Assembly (NCBI GenBank): GCA_022793995.1
Contig: JAAWDY010000023.1
Span: 1-33,411 of the forward strand
DNA from: Coprococcus sp.
Lineage (GTDB): Bacteria > Bacillota > Clostridia > Lachnospirales > Lachnospiraceae
DNA length: 33,411 bases
Direction: 5' to 3'
Shown: positions 1 through 7,542 of the stretch, in pieces
Layout: each line of letters begins with the position of its first letter
Numbering within the stretch: the stretch's first letter is position 1
The notes under the pieces: model-generated
Seen by the model: the letters and a program-made list of their open reading frames with translations, nothing else
What the model was told of the DNA's origin: nothing
Databases searched by the model: none
Made by a program: the position numbers and the translations under genes

Positions 1-72
1 AATACATAACTTCCACACCTGTATTTGGAAGTAGTAAGTTCCGCATGAAGTTAAATAGGGGTGGAAGTAAGT

Positions 73-99
73 TTTACAAATGAGCTTGCGGTTTATAAT
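73..99 (+). promoter_or_regulatory. possible promoter of the first ATPase gene
   Basis: A TTTACA box (73-78) is followed by TATAAT (94-99). The spacing is 15 bases, shorter than the usual 17, so this is a weak prediction. The flanking sequence (1-70) holds repeated CTTCCA/TGGAAG words that can pair as short hairpins. No gene is visible before position 164. Confidence 0.3.
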
Positions 100-163
100 C
101 GCAAAACCTATTGATTTTTTGCGTATTTTGCGGCATACTATTCTACAGATGGAGGTGACCGGC

Positions 164-1375
164 GTGATTTACAGACCTATGTATGTGGATAAAATAATGG
201 CTTATGTGGATACTCCCTTTGTAAAAATACTCACGGGAGTACGCCGCTCTGGAAAGTCTACGATACTCAAAATGATCATGGAAAAGCTGAAACATGAGCG
301 GAATGTTCCAGAAGAGAGTATCATAAGCTGCCGTTACGATTCAATGGAATATGAAGATATGACAGCGAAGCAGATGTACGCCCGGTTAAAGGAACGGCTT
401 TCACCCGATGGAACGACCTATCTGTTTCTTGATGCGGTTCAGGAAATTGAGGGTTGGGAAAAAGTGGTAAATTCGCTTGCGTCGGATTTCGACGTCGACC
501 TGTATATAACAGGTTCTAATTCCCGGATGATGTCCTCCGAAATATCAACCTATCTTACAGGAAGATATGTTTCCTTTCGGATTTTCACGTTGTCCTTCAG
601 TGAATACCTGATGTTCAAGGCAAAGTATGCCGTAGTGGGGAATCCCAAAACAGAGCTTGCCGGCTATGTCCGTTCAGGAGGCTTTCCGGCGACTCATTTG
701 CAGGCATATTCTGAGGATGAAATATATACGATTGTCAGGGATATATACAATTCAACGATTTTTTCGGATATTGTAAAGCGGAATCAGATCAGGAAAATCG
801 ATCAGTTGGAGCGAGTTGTAAAATATACCTTCAATAATGTCGGCAATACCTTTTCTGCGAAGTCGATTGCGGACTATCTAAAATCGGAGCGCCGGTCTCT
901 TGACAATGAGACTGTCTACAGCTATTTGGAAAAGCTGGAAAAGGCATATTTGCTTCACCGCTGCTCACGGTATGATCTGCAGGGAAAGGAAATCCTGAAA
1001 ACACAGGAAAAATTCTACCTTGCCGACACCGCCCTGCGGTACAGTGTTCTCGGATATAACGTGGACAGCATGGCGCATAGCCTTGAAAATATCGTGTACT
1101 TGGAGCTTTGCAGGCGTGGTTATGCCGTCAATGTGGGCAAAACCAGCGACGGGGACATAGATTTCGTTGCTGCAAGGCAGAACGAAAAGATCTATGTCCA
1201 GGTCACGCAGGAGATGAATTCTGAAAAGACGAAAAAACGGGAGTATGACCGTTTGCTTGAAATACACGATAATTACCCTAAATATGTTCTTACGGCAGAT
1301 GAATTTGCAGGAGGAAACTATGAAGGCATTAAGACAATGCATATAGCAGATTTCCTGCTTAGTTCTGAGTATTAA
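164..1375 (+). CDS. AAA_14/DUF4143 family ATPase with altered Walker B
   Basis: Intact ATPase of about 403 residues of the AAA_14 plus DUF4143 type, common in Clostridia; its role is not established. GTG at 164 is chosen as start because GGAGGTGA (151-158) sits just upstream; an upstream start at 80 has no ribosome site. Walker A reads GVRRSGKST (residues 25-33). Walker B reads LFLDAVQE, so the glutamate that normally follows the aspartate (LDEVQ, as in the paralogue at 15693) is alanine at residue 91. The C-terminal half has the DUF4143 pattern, including a nuclease-like GDIDFVA segment. The Walker B change predicts weak ATP hydrolysis if the family works like other AAA proteins. It is followed by a strong terminator. 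Confidence 0.85.
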   Translation: MIYRPMYVDKIMAYVDTPFVKILTGVRRSGKSTILKMIMEKLKHERNVPEESIISCRYDSMEYEDMTAKQMYARLKERLSPDGTTYLFLDAVQEIEGWEKVVNSLASDFDVDLYITGSNSRMMSSEISTYLTGRYVSFRIFTLSFSEYLMFKAKYAVVGNPKTELAGYVRSGGFPATHLQAYSEDEIYTIVRDIYNSTIFSDIVKRNQIRKIDQLERVVKYTFNNVGNTFSAKSIADYLKSERRSLDNETVYSYLEKLEKAYLLHRCSRYDLQGKEILKTQEKFYLADTALRYSVLGYNVDSMAHSLENIVYLELCRRGYAVNVGKTSDGDIDFVAARQNEKIYVQVTQEMNSEKTKKREYDRLLEIHDNYPKYVLTADEFAGGNYEGIKTMHIADFLLSSEY

Positions 1376-1382
1376 AGGTACG

Positions 1383-1816
1383 TTAGCTGTACGGCTGAAT
1401 AGTGGATGAGCAACAAGCGTAAATGCCCCTCCGAAGACTGTCATTCTTCGGAGGGGTGGTTTGACTTAGCTTAGAACTATTCGTTTTCAGATCAGAAAAT
1501 GCCTTTACATAGGCCAATATTCTCGCCAGTAAATCCTCTGGAATTTTTTCTATAAACTGTATATTCCTGCTTATGACATCAAAGCATTTCATAGGTTCGT
1601 TAGTATCACACCTGTTGTTTTTGTCCTGCCATCCAACGGAATATGCAGAGGGAACCTGTTGTGTGTATTTGTGATCGGACATACAACAGCAAATTTTGTT
1701 TTCACAAAAAACTGCTCATTACTGATAATAACACCAGGTCGTCTTCCTGCTTGTTCATGCCCGGATTGCGGGCTAAAATCCAAAAATACAATATCAGCTT
1801 GTTTTGGGTTATACAT
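1383..1816 (-). pseudogene. mazF: MazF/PemK-family toxin, frameshifted
   Basis: ATG at 1816 overlaps the stop of mazE (TGATG). The first 74 codons match MazF: QADIVFLDFSPQSGHEQAG, then RPGVIISNEQF, then a TTGVILT strand. The frame then stops at once (TNL stop). The adjacent frame carries the rest of the toxin, including MKCFDVISRNIQFIEKIPED. Restoring one G (ACGAA to ACGGAA, near 1597-1600) would join the two into one MazF. The second frame then runs through the terminator hairpin to a stop at 1383, so the natural stop may be lost as well. MazF proteins are sequence-specific RNases; this copy should be inactive unless the frameshift is a sequencing error. Confidence 0.8.
1426..1456. terminator. 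strong intrinsic terminator hairpin
   Basis: A perfect 12-bp stem, CCCCTCCGAAGA with TCTTCGGAGGGG, has a 7-base loop and is followed on the plus strand by a T-containing stretch. It ends the ATPase transcript. It also lies inside the reading frame that continues from the broken mazF on the other strand. Confidence 0.75.
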
Positions 1817-2061
1817 CACCAAACTTCCCTTCCAACAGGAGAAACCCAATCAAATTCTTCAGCAGTATATTTTTCGTCATAGTCCTTAAAAATGTCTTCC
1901 AAGGTAATTTCCTTTTGTTCATTTACCTTGGTAATTACGAGATTACCATCAACTCTATCCAATTCTACGAGGTCATTTTCCACCATACCTAATGCTTCAA
2001 GAAAGGCCTTTGGTATTCTTATACCTTGCGAATTTCCCCATTTTTAAATTGTTGTCTGCAT
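1816..2061 (-). pseudogene. mazE: MazE/AbrB-type antitoxin with nonsense codon 6
   Basis: ATG at 2061-2059 has GGAGA upstream and starts MQTTI, then TAA at 2046-2044, then KWGNSQGIRIPKAFLEALG, the typical SpoVT/AbrB DNA-binding beta-swapped start. The body continues to an acidic toxin-binding tail ending in GREVW and a TGA overlapping mazF. The family consensus at the stop is glutamine (QKWGNSQG), so a single CAA-to-TAA change explains it. No in-frame restart lies before the DNA-binding motif. The gene is too short and broken to be seen in a simple open-frame scan. Confidence 0.8.
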
Positions 2062-2149
2062 AACATCATCTCCTTACGGTTAGTATATAAGTTGCCAATA
2101 AACATAGTGCGTTGATCTAGTGTCATATACTAGTAGTTGTTGCTCTCGG

Positions 2150-2301
2150 ATTAAGACTCTTCTTCCTTATATCATGGAGAACGGCGGCTTTATCGTCAAC
2201 ATCGGTTCCATGGCATCCTGCGGGGGAGACCTGGGAGCGACGGCATACGCGTCCGCAAAGGCAGGAGTGGACATGCTTACAAAGAGCGTGGCTCTGCAGT
2301 A
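2150..2301 (+). pseudogene. SDR dehydrogenase, middle fragment
   Basis: The frame reads LPYIMENGGFIVNIGSMAS, then YASAKAGVDMLTKSVALQ. This is the core of a short-chain dehydrogenase/reductase, with catalytic Ser and the YxxxK tyrosine/lysine. The N-terminal nucleotide-binding half is absent; upstream is the mazEF unit. The frame ends at 2301 at an inversion boundary, and its continuation lies on the opposite strand at 2737-2461. The substrate is unknown. Confidence 0.8.
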
Positions 2302-2302
2302 A

Positions 2303-2413
2303 AGCAGACAGCTTGCCGGGAGAATTACAGATAAGAAATTTGTAATTGGGAAATTTTCGTTTTTCGACTGTGGTATTATTTCCGATTCTAAGGAAAACGG
2401 ACATAATAAGTAA
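2303..2413 (+). pseudogene. C-terminal piece of the XRE regulator, inverted
   Basis: The plus-strand frame SRQLAGRITDKKFVIGKF, then FFDCGII, ends with TAA at 2411-2413. As I recall this regulator family, its proteins end in a similar ESRQLA...KKF.IG.F.F.DCG segment directly after the DEFI motif. The N-terminal part, on the minus strand, stops at DEFI and then diverges. I infer that this is its original tail, now in the wrong orientation. Confidence 0.6.
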
Positions 2414-2414
2414 T

Positions 2415-2440
2415 CCCCGGAGAGCTGCTGCCCTCCGGGG
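2415..2440. terminator. hairpin between two formerly convergent genes
   Basis: Stem CCCCGGAG with CTCCGGGG and a 10-base loop. It sits inside the inverted segment, between the SDR tail and the XRE tail. In the reconstructed order it would lie between two convergent genes as a shared terminator. Confidence 0.6.
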
Positions 2441-2460
2441 TATTTGACTTAATTTTGTCT

Positions 2461-2737
2461 CTACCAGGTACGTCCGCCCAGCTTCTTGAATTCTCCGACC
2501 GTCGCTACATGGGAGTTCATGCCGCCGTCAACCGTCATGATCTTCCCTGTCACGAATTCGCTTTCGTCTGAAGCAAGGTATACGCAGAGATTCCCGATAT
2601 CCGTCGGCTTGCCGTAACGGGTTACACAGATATTATTCAGGAAAATATCCTTCAATGCCTGCGGTACATGTGCTTCATTCTGCGGCGTAACGATCAGGCC
2701 CGGACGGACACAGTTACATCTGATCCCTTTCTTACCG
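2461..2737 (-). pseudogene. SDR dehydrogenase, C-terminal fragment
   Basis: The minus-strand frame reads GKKGIRCNCVRPGLIVTP, later RYGKPTDIGNLCVYLASDES and VTGKIMTVDGGMNSH. This is the C-terminal third of an SDR enzyme (RxNxVxPG loop and the conserved VDGG end). It continues the fragment at 2150-2301: joining CTGCAGTA (2294-2301) to CGGTAAG (reverse of 2731-2737) restores LQYGKKGIR in frame. The joined protein would still lack its N-terminus. Confidence 0.8.
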
Positions 2738-3313
2738 ATCATCTGAACTGAAAACGTGAAGATCAATAAATTCATCGGTTACGGTTACGAAAAATTGTCT
2801 GCCGGGCTGATTGACAAGATAAAATTCTTTATCTGCATTTTTGATGCCGTTAAGAAATTCCGGTATTCCAAATGGCGCATCCGTTAAAAAGCCGATTGAG
2901 TTATCCGCGATTTTTTCTCCTCTGGTGAGTATCTGTTTTCCCATAAGATAATGGATTTCAGCGTTTGGATATTTTGCGATTACGGCCATATCCTTTTTGC
3001 TCGTCTTCTTATTCCATCTTCCGGTGATTTTCCGGTTATAGGTGTACTCATCAAGATTTATTTTTTCTCTCATAACGGATAAATCAGTGTTTTCTCCGTT
3101 ATCAATAAGATGATCAATACTAATATTAAGGAGCCTGGAAATCTGTTTAAGATTTTCTATGTCAGGCATTCCCTTATCAGCTTCCCATTTCGTAATTGCC
3201 TGCCGTGACACGGAAAGCTTTTCCGCCATCTGTTCCTGTGTGAGTCCCGCATTTCTTCGTGCGGATTTTAGTTTTTCTCCTAACGTTATTCCTAGCACAT
3301 CATTCGATACCAT
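2732..3313 (-). pseudogene. XRE-family regulator with lost C-terminus
   Basis: ATG at 3313 has GGGAGGA upstream (3321-3327). Residues about 10-65 form an HTH_3 domain (GEKLKSARRNAGLTQEQMAE, then SVSRQAITKWE). The C-terminal domain contains EIHYLMGKQ and FLTDAPFGIPEF, a pattern seen in Clostridia regulators of unknown ligand. Homology ends at VTDEFI near 2763; the following 25 bases (2738-2762) and the terminal residues come from an inversion junction. DNA binding may persist, but the tail is missing. Confidence 0.75.
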
Positions 3314-3358
3314 CTCGCAATCCTCCCAAAATCAAATGAGTTCATGAGTTCTGCCTTA

Positions 3359-3387
3359 ATGATAACTCTTACAACAGTCCATTACAA
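3359..3387 (-). promoter_or_regulatory. promoter of the XRE gene
   Basis: On the minus strand TTGTAA (3387-3382) is followed after 17 bases by TATCAT (3364-3359). It is placed about 45 bases upstream of the XRE start. Confidence 0.5.
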
Positions 3388-3468
3388 GAAACGATTGTTT
3401 ACATAAAAGCAACGCTCCGTGGCAGGCTTATTAACCCGGTTCTTTTCTGGTTACAGCGGCATAATTAA

Positions 3469-3497
3469 TTGTGAAATACGGAAAGATACGATATAAT
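3469..3497 (+). promoter_or_regulatory. promoter of the nuclease/ATPase gene
   Basis: TTGTGA (3469-3474), a 17-base spacer and a perfect TATAAT (3492-3497), about 50 bases before the ATG at 3546. It is back to back with the XRE promoter. Confidence 0.6.
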
Positions 3498-3545
3498 ATG
3501 AAGGTAAAGTAATTGGAAAGGTGTCATCGGAAGGGAAGTGAATTT

Positions 3546-5049
3546 ATGGCAAGGACAGTAGGAATCGGACATCAGGATTTTGAACAACTGATTACGAAAG
3601 ACAATTTTTATATAGATAAGACCATGTTTATTAGTGAGTGGTGGGAGAGTCAGGATATCGTCACCCTAATCGCACGCCCGGAAAATGATCTGCTATACGA
3701 TTGAGGTATTGTATAACAAATATGATTTCCTGCTGGAGGGCGACTTGCTGAATGAGAAGGAGAAGGCGTATTTCCAGGAAGTCTCTGCAGAGATGGAGAA
3801 TTATAAAGCGGTTTCTGCAATACGGACGCTGGCAGAGTATTTGAGCAGGTACTATGGGAAAAAGGTAATCATCCTTTTAGATGAGTATGACACACCCATG
3901 CAGGAGGCGTATGTATATGGATATTGGGGGGAACTGGTAGAATTTATCAGAGGTATTTTTAACGCTACATTCAAAACGAATCCATATCTGGAACGTGCGG
4001 TCATGACGGGCATTACGAGGGTAAGCAAGGAATCGATCTTTTCGGATTTAAATAATTTAAAAGTGGTAACGACCACATCTGGAAAATATGCGGATTGTTT
4101 TGGATTTACGGAAGAAGAAGTTTTTGCAGCATTGGATGTGTTTGATCTATCTGATCGAAAGCAGGATGTAAAGAGATGGTATGATGGTTTTACTTTTGGG
4201 AAGTGTAAGGATATTTACAATCCCTGGTCGATTATTAATTATCTGGATACAGAAGAATTTGATGCATGCTGGGCGAATACCAGCTCGAACAGCCTGGTGG
4301 GGAGGCTGTTACGGGAAAGCAATCCTGACATCAAGCAGAAATTTGAGAGCCTTTTAGACGGCGAAGCTCTGATCGCAGAGGTGGATGAACAGATCGTATA
4401 TAACCAGCTGGACCAGAATGAAGAGGCAATCTGGGCGCTTCTGCTTGCCAGCGGATATTTGAAAGTGAATCGCTATGAGATCATTACGGACGCGTATGGC
4501 GGATGGAAGAAGGAATACACCCTGGAACTGACGAATTTTGAAGTGAGGATTATGTTCTGGAATATGATCCGGCAATGGTTTGGTTCTGTAACGTCAGAAT
4601 ACAATGCATTTATCAAGGCGCTATTAAAGAATGACATAAAAGCAATGAATGCCTATATGAATAAAGTGGCGATGAGCACGTTCAGTTACTTTGATACAGG
4701 GAAGAGGCCGTCGGGAAGTGAGCCGGAGCGTTTTTATCACGGATTTGTGCTGGGACTTATGGTGGAACTGGCGGACCGGTATGTGGTGACATCCAACCGG
4801 GAGAGCGGATTTGGCAGGTATGACGTGATGCTGGAGCCAAGAAGGCAGGAGGAGGATGGGATCATTCTGGAATTTAAGGTGCAGGATGCCGGCGACGGGG
4901 AGAAAGAGCTTTCGGATACGGTAGAGGCGGCCCTGCGGCAGATTGAAGAAAAGAATTATGAGGCGGCGCTTATTGCGAAGGGGATTGCAAAGGAGCGGAT
5001 ACGCAAATATGGATTTGCATTTCGGGGAAATGAAGTCCTGATCGGTTAA
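3546..5049 (+). pseudogene. AAA-ATPase / PD-(D/E)XK nuclease protein, Walker A deleted
   Basis: The family (AAA-ATPase-like plus DUF1703 PD-(D/E)XK nuclease) is abundant in gut Clostridia and Bacteroidetes; its function is unknown. ATG at 3546 follows a GGAAGGGAAG site and opens MARTVGIGHQDFEQLI, then TLIARP, where the next family residues should be RRFGKT (Walker A). Instead the frame stops at 3702. The adjacent frame resumes at [16 protein letters not shown] and continues intact to 5049, with Walker B ([15 protein letters not shown]), [18 protein letters not shown] and the nuclease signature RYDVML...IILEFKVQ. I estimate 60-70 codons are missing at about 3680. The 454-residue downstream frame (from 3685) could be translated separately but cannot bind ATP in the usual way. 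Confidence 0.8.
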
Positions 5050-5078
5050 TCGTTGAACGAAGCGGAAAAACAAGGGGA

Positions 5079-5099
5079 GGGCGGATGCTTCATCCGCCC
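5079..5099. terminator. hairpin between convergent genes
   Basis: A perfect 9-bp stem, GGGCGGATG with CATCCGCCC, has a 3-base loop. It lies between the nuclease gene and the end of the ABC permease operon. On the minus strand a TTGTTTTT run follows within a few bases. Confidence 0.6.
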
Positions 5100-5103
5100 A
5101 AGT

Positions 5104-5874
5104 TTACTTCCGCTCCCCCTGCCCGAAAAAGAGGCAGGAGATCAGGAGGCAGGAGGCGGTGAGGACGATAGCGGTAGGAATCCACGGGAAAAGCCTGACC
5201 GGCGCCGTTTCCATGTTGGAAGCCAGCTTCCCGTACTCGCTGGTTATCACAAAGAGCGGGTACGCCATCGGGTACGCAAACCAGAGCTTTGTATTTATGG
5301 CTAGAACGGATGGGACGATGGAAAATAGCCCGATTCCCACGGAGAAAGCCGGGGATGCGACGCATACCGACAGAAGCCAGAAAAAGGAGAGCATTGGTAT
5401 CGCAGACGCAAACAAAAGACCTACTTTGTGGAACACGAATAGCGGCGGCAGTAGGAAATCGTAATTTTGCGTCCGGGTGGCGATGGCGGCGCTGACATAA
5501 TAGACACCGACTGTCATAAAGATCTGCGCCGCGGATAGGGAGAGCAGGACCACGAATTTGGCAAGGCACAACCTGGTTGTATCGAGCGGCAGGGCAAGCA
5601 TCTTGAGGAGGCCTTTATTCGTGTGTTCGGTCTGGTTTAGCAGCACAGTGGCGACCACCATGCTTGCGGGGAACATGAACCAGGACATCCCCAGAAGACC
5701 CTGGATCAGGAAGTTATGCTCAGGCGAAATGCCCTCCGCCTGCATCTGGAAATTCATCTCAGCGTTCAGGATCGACGGTATCCACAGGATGACGGCCGCG
5801 GTCAGAAGTATCCATAATATTTTAGAACGGCGTATCTTTTTAAATTCTATGCCGAGCAGGGAAATAAAGCTCAT
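5104..5874 (-). CDS. ABC-2 type permease, lantibiotic/bacitracin protection transporter
   Basis: Membrane protein of 256 residues. It has an N-terminal cytoplasmic FKKIRRSKILWILL segment leading into the first membrane helix, then about five further hydrophobic segments, as in LanE/LanG or BcrB-type permeases. AAGGAGG lies upstream, and its ATG overlaps the stop of the preceding permease (ATGA at 5874-5871), implying translational coupling. It is last in a three-gene minus-strand operon with another permease and an ATPase. The exporter is inferred to protect against a peptide antibiotic because of its pairing with the divergent two-component system. No lanthipeptide biosynthesis gene is visible in the window, so immunity to an external peptide is more likely. 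Confidence 0.8.
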   Translation of the reverse strand: MSFISLLGIEFKKIRRSKILWILLTAAVILWIPSILNAEMNFQMQAEGISPEHNFLIQGLLGMSWFMFPASMVVATVLLNQTEHTNKGLLKMLALPLDTTRLCLAKFVVLLSLSAAQIFMTVGVYYVSAAIATRTQNYDFLLPPLFVFHKVGLLFASAIPMLSFFWLLSVCVASPAFSVGIGLFSIVPSVLAINTKLWFAYPMAYPLFVITSEYGKLASNMETAPVRLFPWIPTAIVLTASCLLISCLFFGQGERK

Positions 5875-6638
5875 TCAAATAACCTCCTTATTTTCAATAT
5901 GATAAGTTCCGTAGCGGACAGTGCCGTTGTTTCCAAAACCGCCGCAAGCATAAAGTGATAGACGGTGGTTTTTGTCGTGCCGGGTAATATCTGAAAAGGC
6001 ATGGCAAACGGGAAAAGTGATAATGCAAAATGGCTCGTCGGCAGCATGGTCGCCGTAAATACACAGACGACGCCGATACCCAGCGATATCCAGACATTTC
6101 TGCAAAGCGAGGCGATCAGCAGCGAGGCGGATATGGCGGGAAGCGCCAGAAGCAGCGAATAGCCGAAGCTCTGGAGCAGTTCAGCTGCGGCTTCCCCGCC
6201 GAATTGGAACCAGCGATATATGCAGAACATAATTCCGGCGGCTTCCACCGTCAGAGTGATAAAATACATGATAATTATCCAGGCAAATTTTCCGGTAAAC
6301 ATCCGCCCCGCTTTTACGGGGAGCGTACGCATTTTCTGCATCGCATTGTCGGCATACTCTGCGTGGTACAAAAGACACGCCCCCAGCACGGCTAGAAGGA
6401 TATTTACCATAGCCATCATCTGCCAGTTTGCCTCAAGCAAAATCCGCACCGAAGAATTTTGCAGCATGGAATTTTGCGGCACGGAGGTTTGAAGCATGGA
6501 GTCCTGGAGCGAGACGTACATATCCGAGCGGAACGCCATATTTAAGACAGGAAAAGCCGCCGCTGCGGCGCCGCCCACGGCAAACATGGGAAAACAACCG
6601 GTTCTTTTTGATTTCTTATATTCCAGAGTGAGACTCAT
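5871..6638 (-). CDS. ABC-2 type permease, lantibiotic/bacitracin protection transporter
   Basis: 255-residue permease with about six hydrophobic segments. The first follows LEYKKSKRTGCFPMFAVGG; a large extracytoplasmic loop rich in Ser/Gln/Met (SMLQTSVPQNSMLQNSS, about residues 47-63) lies between helices one and two. It resembles LanE/LanG-type subunits, where this loop faces the peptide substrate. ATG at 6638 overlaps the ATPase stop by four bases (ATGA), and its own stop overlaps the next permease start. The two permeases probably form a heterodimer with the ATPase dimer at the inner face of the membrane. Confidence 0.8.
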   Translation of the reverse strand: MSLTLEYKKSKRTGCFPMFAVGGAAAAAFPVLNMAFRSDMYVSLQDSMLQTSVPQNSMLQNSSVRILLEANWQMMAMVNILLAVLGACLLYHAEYADNAMQKMRTLPVKAGRMFTGKFAWIIIMYFITLTVEAAGIMFCIYRWFQFGGEAAAELLQSFGYSLLLALPAISASLLIASLCRNVWISLGIGVVCVFTATMLPTSHFALSLFPFAMPFQILPGTTKTTVYHFMLAAVLETTALSATELIILKIRRLFE

Positions 6639-7390
6639 CTTGCACCGCCCCTCCTCCGATTGTCCTCGTCGATGAGGGCGAGGAATGTATCTTCCAGGTT
6701 ATCGGTCGGATACCCCTTAGCCGCTGCGCTTCGTTCCAGTTCCTCCAAAGGTCCCTCGAACAGCAGACGCCCGTGATTGAGGATACCGATATTGTCCGCC
6801 ATCAGCTCAATTTCCGGAAGCAGGTGGGACGATACAAGTACGGTGCATCGGAACCGTCGCGGAAGTGAGCGGATGAGCGTGCGGATTTCATGGATGCCGA
6901 CAGGATCCAGGCCGTTTGTGGGTTCATCCAGAATCAGGATGGGCGGCTTTCCGATCAGTGCGCCTGCAAGCCCCAGCCGCTGCTTCATGCCGAGGGAGTA
7001 TTTTCTGGCGAGCCGGTGTCGGTACTGCGTAAGCCCCACAAGGTCAAGGGCTTCGGAAACGGCAGATCTGGGAAGCCCCAGGATTCTTCGGATAATATCC
7101 AGATTTTCCTGTCCCGTCAGATTTCCGTAGAAGGCGGGGGATTCGATGAATGAGCCGATTTCTTTCAGGATTTCAATCCGGTTTTCGGGATAACGCTTCC
7201 CGTCGATTGTAAAAGAACCACTCGTGGGACGGGTCAGTCCGAGGAACATCTTCATCGTGGTAGATTTGCCCGCACCGTTCGGGCCAAGGAAGCCGTACAC
7301 ACTTCCCTGCGGGATATGAAGGTCGATTCCCGATACGGCGGTGAAACCGGAATAAGATTTTGTCAAATGTGTTGTTTGGATGATATTCAT
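6635..7390 (-). CDS. ABC transporter ATP-binding protein, LanF/BcrA type
   Basis: 251 residues with a complete nucleotide-binding domain: Walker A GPNGAGKST (about residues 36-44), Q-loop region with IGSFIESPAFYGNLTGQENL (split here by the family-typical ESP motif), signature YSLGMKQRL, Walker B ILILDEPTNGLD and the H-switch SSHLL. The IESPAFYGNLT segment is characteristic of lantibiotic-immunity and bacitracin ATPases. AAAGGAG lies about 13 bases before the ATG at 7390. It is the first gene of the operon and is divergent from the response regulator, from which its promoter is separated by an OmpR-type direct repeat. Confidence 0.88.
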   Translation of the reverse strand: MNIIQTTHLTKSYSGFTAVSGIDLHIPQGSVYGFLGPNGAGKSTTMKMFLGLTRPTSGSFTIDGKRYPENRIEILKEIGSFIESPAFYGNLTGQENLDIIRRILGLPRSAVSEALDLVGLTQYRHRLARKYSLGMKQRLGLAGALIGKPPILILDEPTNGLDPVGIHEIRTLIRSLPRRFRCTVLVSSHLLPEIELMADNIGILNHGRLLFEGPLEELERSAAAKGYPTDNLEDTFLALIDEDNRRRGGAR

Positions 7391-7422
7391 AATGTTTGTT
7401 TTCTCCTTTCTCTTTGGCTCTT

Positions 7423-7451
7423 ATTCTACAGTGCCAACCTTACGGCAATAT
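7423..7451 (-). promoter_or_regulatory. candidate promoter of the ABC operon
   Basis: On the minus strand ATATTG (7451-7446) is followed after 17 bases by TAGAAT (7428-7423). The -35 box is poor, which suits a promoter that needs an activator bound at the direct repeat just upstream (7462-7478). Confidence 0.4.
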
Positions 7452-7461
7452 TTTCGTTTCT

Positions 7462-7478
7462 TTACATCTGCCTTACAT
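7462..7478. promoter_or_regulatory. direct repeat, likely response-regulator operator
   Basis: Two TTACAT hexamers (7462-7467 and 7473-7478) are spaced 11 bases start to start, about one helical turn. This is the usual layout for an OmpR/PhoB-family dimer. It lies between the divergent ABC operon and two-component genes, upstream of the candidate ABC promoter. Confidence 0.55.
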
Positions 7479-7510
7479 TTCCCGGTAAATGAAAAAAAGA
7501 GATAAAATTG

Positions 7511-7519
7511 TGGTATCAT
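7511..7519 (+). promoter_or_regulatory. extended -10 promoter of the two-component operon
   Basis: TG, one base, then TATCAT (7514-7519), 24 bases before the response-regulator ATG. No good -35 box is present, typical of an extended -10 promoter giving constitutive low expression. Confidence 0.45.
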
Positions 7520-7542
7520 TTAGAAGAGAAGGGAGTGGTTAG

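Larger units (their letters stand above)
2302..2737. other. 436-bp inverted segment
   Basis: Inverting 2302-2737 in silico joins the SDR halves in frame and brings the XRE tail back onto its gene, leaving two convergent genes with a terminator between them. The right boundary has 25 extra bases (2738-2762). I see no long inverted repeats at the ends, which argues against a classical site-specific switch. Confidence 0.65.

Noticed and set aside
965-1444. Minus-strand 159-codon frame
   Set aside because: It overlaps the well-supported ATPase gene, has no recognisable domain and no ribosome site.
2302-2737. Phase-variable switch driven by a site-specific recombinase
   Set aside because: No inverted repeats at the two boundaries and no recombinase gene nearby. 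A one-time inversion or assembly error is simpler.
3685-5049. Treating the 454-residue frame as an intact gene
   Set aside because: Its upstream part (MARTVGIGHQDFEQLI...) lies in the other frame just before it, and the P-loop is missing, so it is the main part of a broken gene.
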